From contig CAMJWT010000016.1 in assembly GCA_946409545.1 (NCBI GenBank), positions 1-41,229 of the forward strand: 41,229 bases of DNA. Reading direction: 5' to 3'. Source of the stretch: RUG12783 sp946409545. GTDB taxonomy: Bacteria; Bacillota_I; Bacilli_A; RF39; UBA660. Numbering within the stretch: the stretch's first letter is position 1; each line of letters starts with the position of its first letter. This document shows positions 39,343-41,229 of this stretch, one piece after another. A program made the translations under genes and the position numbers. The notes beneath the pieces were generated by a model. It searched no databases and was not told where the DNA came from. It saw only the letters and a program-made list of their open reading frames with translations.

Positions 39343-40002
39343 ATGATTTTAGTAAGTATCGCTAATAAAGATGAATGGAAAAGTACCAAAGAGTATTATC
39401 AAGATATAAGTATTAATAATTATCCGTTTGGAGAATATTTTATAAAAGATATTAATAATCATGAAGTATTATTCTTTTATACAGGTGTTCGTAAAACAAA
39501 TGCATCAGCATCTACTCAATATATGATTGATCATTTTGATATTGATAAAATTATTGTTATTGGTACATGTTGTGGAATCTCAAAAGATGTTAATATCTAT
39601 GATCTTGTTATTCCAAATCTTGCTGTTCAAACAGATTGTACAGTAAGAGAAATTGAACCATTAATAAGAGAAAAGTATAATGTTAGTATTAATGTTAAAG
39701 AATTACCTTTTCCATATAAGAAAGGTACTATTGCAACGCAAGATAAACCAATTGTTATGGAAGAAGATTATAATTATTTAATTAAAAATAATATAACGGT
39801 TTGTGATACAGAAGCAGCTAGTATTTCCTATATCGCCAAAATAAATAATATCGATGTTTTAATAATAAAAGGTGTTAGTGATACAATCGTTAATAAAAAA
39901 GATATTAATATTTCTTATCAAGAACAATATGAAATATTTGTTAAAAACATTCCAATAGTTATGAATAAAATATTAAATAATTTAGAAAGGATTATAAAAT
40001 GA
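39343..40002 (+). CDS. Nucleoside phosphorylase/MTA-SAH nucleosidase-like protein
   Basis: A 219-residue protein of the PNP/UDP phosphorylase superfamily. Seen are FYTGVRKTNASASTQYMID, IIVIGTCCGISKDVNIYDLVIP (the G-x-x-G strand loop) and CDTEAASISYIAKINNIDVLIIKGVSDT with the specificity Glu and catalytic Asp. The compact size fits nucleosidases such as MTAN, but the phosphate site cannot be judged, so the exact reaction is open. ATGA overlap couples it to the next gene. Confidence 0.82.
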   Translation: MILVSIANKDEWKSTKEYYQDISINNYPFGEYFIKDINNHEVLFFYTGVRKTNASASTQYMIDHFDIDKIIVIGTCCGISKDVNIYDLVIPNLAVQTDCTVREIEPLIREKYNVSINVKELPFPYKKGTIATQDKPIVMEEDYNYLIKNNITVCDTEAASISYIAKINNIDVLIIKGVSDTIVNKKDINISYQEQYEIFVKNIPIVMNKILNNLERIIK

Positions 40003-40478
40003 AAATAATTTATATGCATCATGCTGAACGAAATATTACAAAGAATCATAATGATAAAGATTTAAGACAACTTGAAGATATTACAGAAAGAGGAATACAT
40101 GAAGCGGAAATAGTTCGTGATCGACTTAAAGATCAAAAAATAGATGCTATTGTATCATCACCATATCTTCGTTGTATGCACACTGCTGAAATCATAAATG
40201 AATATCATAATTTAGAAATAGTAGAAGACGCTCGTTTCAATGAAAAAAGATTAGAAGAAGAATGGAAATCATTTTTAGAAAGAAATATGGCTGCAATTGA
40301 TGATATATATCATAAATATTCTGATGATAGTACAATTATTTGTGTAACAAGTGGTATTAATTTATCAGCCTTTGTTCATTACTTTTATGATATTCCACCA
40401 TCTAATTATGCTCCTTGGTGCCAAGCTAATGGTATTTCCCCTGTTAACTTTACCAAAGGTAAAAAAATGATTGATTAG
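39999..40478 (+). CDS. Histidine phosphatase-family protein with altered active site
   Basis: 159 residues of the phosphoglycerate mutase/histidine phosphatase fold. Present: MHHAERN at the N-terminus (usual form RHGE/RHAE, here His 7-His 8-Ala-Glu), LTERG-like ITERGIHEAEIV, and VSSPYLRCMHTAEIINEY. The second catalytic His of the VSHGG motif is replaced: the sequence reads CVTSGIN with Ser 118 in its place. The protein may therefore bind phosphate without efficient catalysis. It is translationally coupled to the nucleoside phosphorylase-like gene. Confidence 0.82.
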   Translation: MKIIYMHHAERNITKNHNDKDLRQLEDITERGIHEAEIVRDRLKDQKIDAIVSSPYLRCMHTAEIINEYHNLEIVEDARFNEKRLEEEWKSFLERNMAAIDDIYHKYSDDSTIICVTSGINLSAFVHYFYDIPPSNYAPWCQANGISPVNFTKGKKMID

Positions 40479-40501
40479 TAATTTATATCAAATATTGTAG
40501 A

Positions 40502-40527
40502 AAATAAGATTTTTATCTTATTTTTTT
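40502..40527 (+). terminator. Terminator after the histidine phosphatase gene
   Basis: AAATAAGAT (40502-40510), TTTT loop, ATCTTATTT (40515-40523), T run to 40527; TATAAT for the next gene starts at 40529. Confidence 0.85.
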
Positions 40528-40549
40528 GTATAATAAATTTAGTGATATT

Positions 40550-41212
40550 ATGGATATAGAAAAAAGTATTTTTACAAGATGTAATATAAATATTAAAAAG
40601 TTATTAGATTATGGTTTTGTTAAAGAAAATGATTATTATAAATATCAAAAGAAATTCTTAAATGCTGATTTTCTAGCAGAAATAATTATTAAAGATAATA
40701 ATGTTTCTGGTAATGTATATGATTTAGTTAGTAATTGTTTATATACAAATATAAGATTAGAAGTTGATAATGGTTTTATAAATAGTGTTCGAAATAGTTA
40801 TAAAGATATTTTAATTGATATTAAAAATAATTGTTTTGATAATTTATATTTTAAGTATCAACAAACTAATCGTATTGTTAATTATATTATTTCAAAGTAT
40901 TCTGATTATCCTGAATTTCCTTGGGATGACTGTAATGGCATATTTAGAAATAAAAGAAATAATAAATGGTATGCTTTAATTATGCTTATTAATAAAAATA
41001 AAATTGATAATATTAATAAAGAGATTGAAGTAATAAATCTAAAATTAAATGAAGAAGAGATAAAAGATTTAATTAAAAAAGAAGGTTATTATCAAGCTTA
41101 TCATATGAATAAAAAGATGTGGATTACTATAAGTTTAGATGATACTTTAACGGATAAAGAAATAATAAAATGTATTGATAAATCATATGAAATAATAAAA
41201 AGTAAGAGGTGA
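40550..41212 (+). CDS. MmcQ/YjbR-family DNA-binding-like protein
   Basis: A 220-residue protein whose C-terminal half matches the MmcQ/YjbR family (CyaY-like fold): YPEFPWDDCNGIFRNKRNNK, WYALIMLI, INLKLNEEEIKDLIKKEGYY (K-x-x-P/L-E pattern) and YHMNKKMWITISLDDTL. The N-terminal 90 residues are an extra domain seen in some members. The family role is not settled. ATG 40550 has AGTGAT upstream and TATAAT at 40529-40534; an ATG at 40526 lies within the terminator T run. Confidence 0.85.
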   Translation: MDIEKSIFTRCNINIKKLLDYGFVKENDYYKYQKKFLNADFLAEIIIKDNNVSGNVYDLVSNCLYTNIRLEVDNGFINSVRNSYKDILIDIKNNCFDNLYFKYQQTNRIVNYIISKYSDYPEFPWDDCNGIFRNKRNNKWYALIMLINKNKIDNINKEIEVINLKLNEEEIKDLIKKEGYYQAYHMNKKMWITISLDDTLTDKEIIKCIDKSYEIIKSKR

Positions 41213-41215
41213 ATT

Positions 41216-41229
41216 ATGGAAAAGAATGT
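41216..41229 (+). CDS. Start of a gene cut by the window end
   Basis: ATG 41216 follows AGAGGTGA, four bases after the previous stop. Only MEKN can be read. Confidence 0.5.

Noticed and set aside
1..41229. Mycoplasma-type genetic code (UGA as Trp)
   Set aside because: Several genes end in TGA at sensible places, and Trp positions use TGG.

Overview
The window is a stretch of chromosome from a very AT-rich, low-GC Gram-positive bacterium of the Bacilli or Mollicutes-neighbour type, plausibly an uncultured gut lineage. UGA is a stop here (genes ending near 17894, 36250, 40002 and 41212 use it), so the genetic code is the standard bacterial one and not the Mycoplasma code. Peptidoglycan genes (L,D-transpeptidase, amidase lipoprotein, lspA, a sortase-type surface protein) argue for a walled cell. 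Nearly all genes are on the + strand. Many are single-gene units with a hairpin terminator, a TATAAT box and a ribosome binding site packed into about 60 bases.

Layout. 1-437: end of efp. 438-1838: a 1.4 kb stretch without a gene that holds two tandem, independently transcribed, structured RNAs of about 718 and 427 nt. Their promoters, 3' domain and terminators are homologous; I cannot assign them to a known family. 1839-2465: unknown gene. 2572-4326: a short dcw remnant (mraZ with its own operator boxes, rsmH, ftsL) with visibly higher G+C. 4391-8414: gmk, mutL, miaA and a SIMPL-domain gene. 8614-12220: a sortase-type surface protein and two anchored paralogs. 12328-17259: tdk, an SH3b membrane protein, an SH3b L,D-transpeptidase, lspA and rluD. 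17329-19179: four-gene operon of small WXG/ESAT-6-like helical proteins, the last carrying SH3b domains. 19236-22412: amidase lipoprotein, an unknown gene and another anchored protein. 22485-24110: a helical N-domain fused to an alpha/beta hydrolase, plus a small helical partner. 24176-29216: pcrA, a sugar-nucleotidyltransferase gene and ligA. 29316-30903: three genes of unknown function behind a consensus promoter. 30938-32465: minus-strand block with tRNA-Leu(UAG), a CAU tRNA (probably Ile2), an exported protein that has no canonical start codon, and a nucleoside/nucleotide kinase. 32472-41229: an unknown gene, PAP2 phosphatase, two YibE/F membrane proteins, GNAT, flavodoxin-like protein, a membrane C39-like peptidase with a coiled-coil partner, a membrane-bound HTH regulator, a nucleoside phosphorylase-like protein, a degenerate histidine phosphatase and a YjbR-type protein.

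Two themes stand out. The first is the tandem large RNAs, where stems change sequence while loops stay identical, which is the mark of a selected RNA fold. The second is cell-surface biology: SH3b proteins, wall enzymes, anchored paralogs with swapped ectodomains, and two clusters that look like type VII (WXG/LXG-like) secretion substrates, one carrying a probable lipase/esterase domain.
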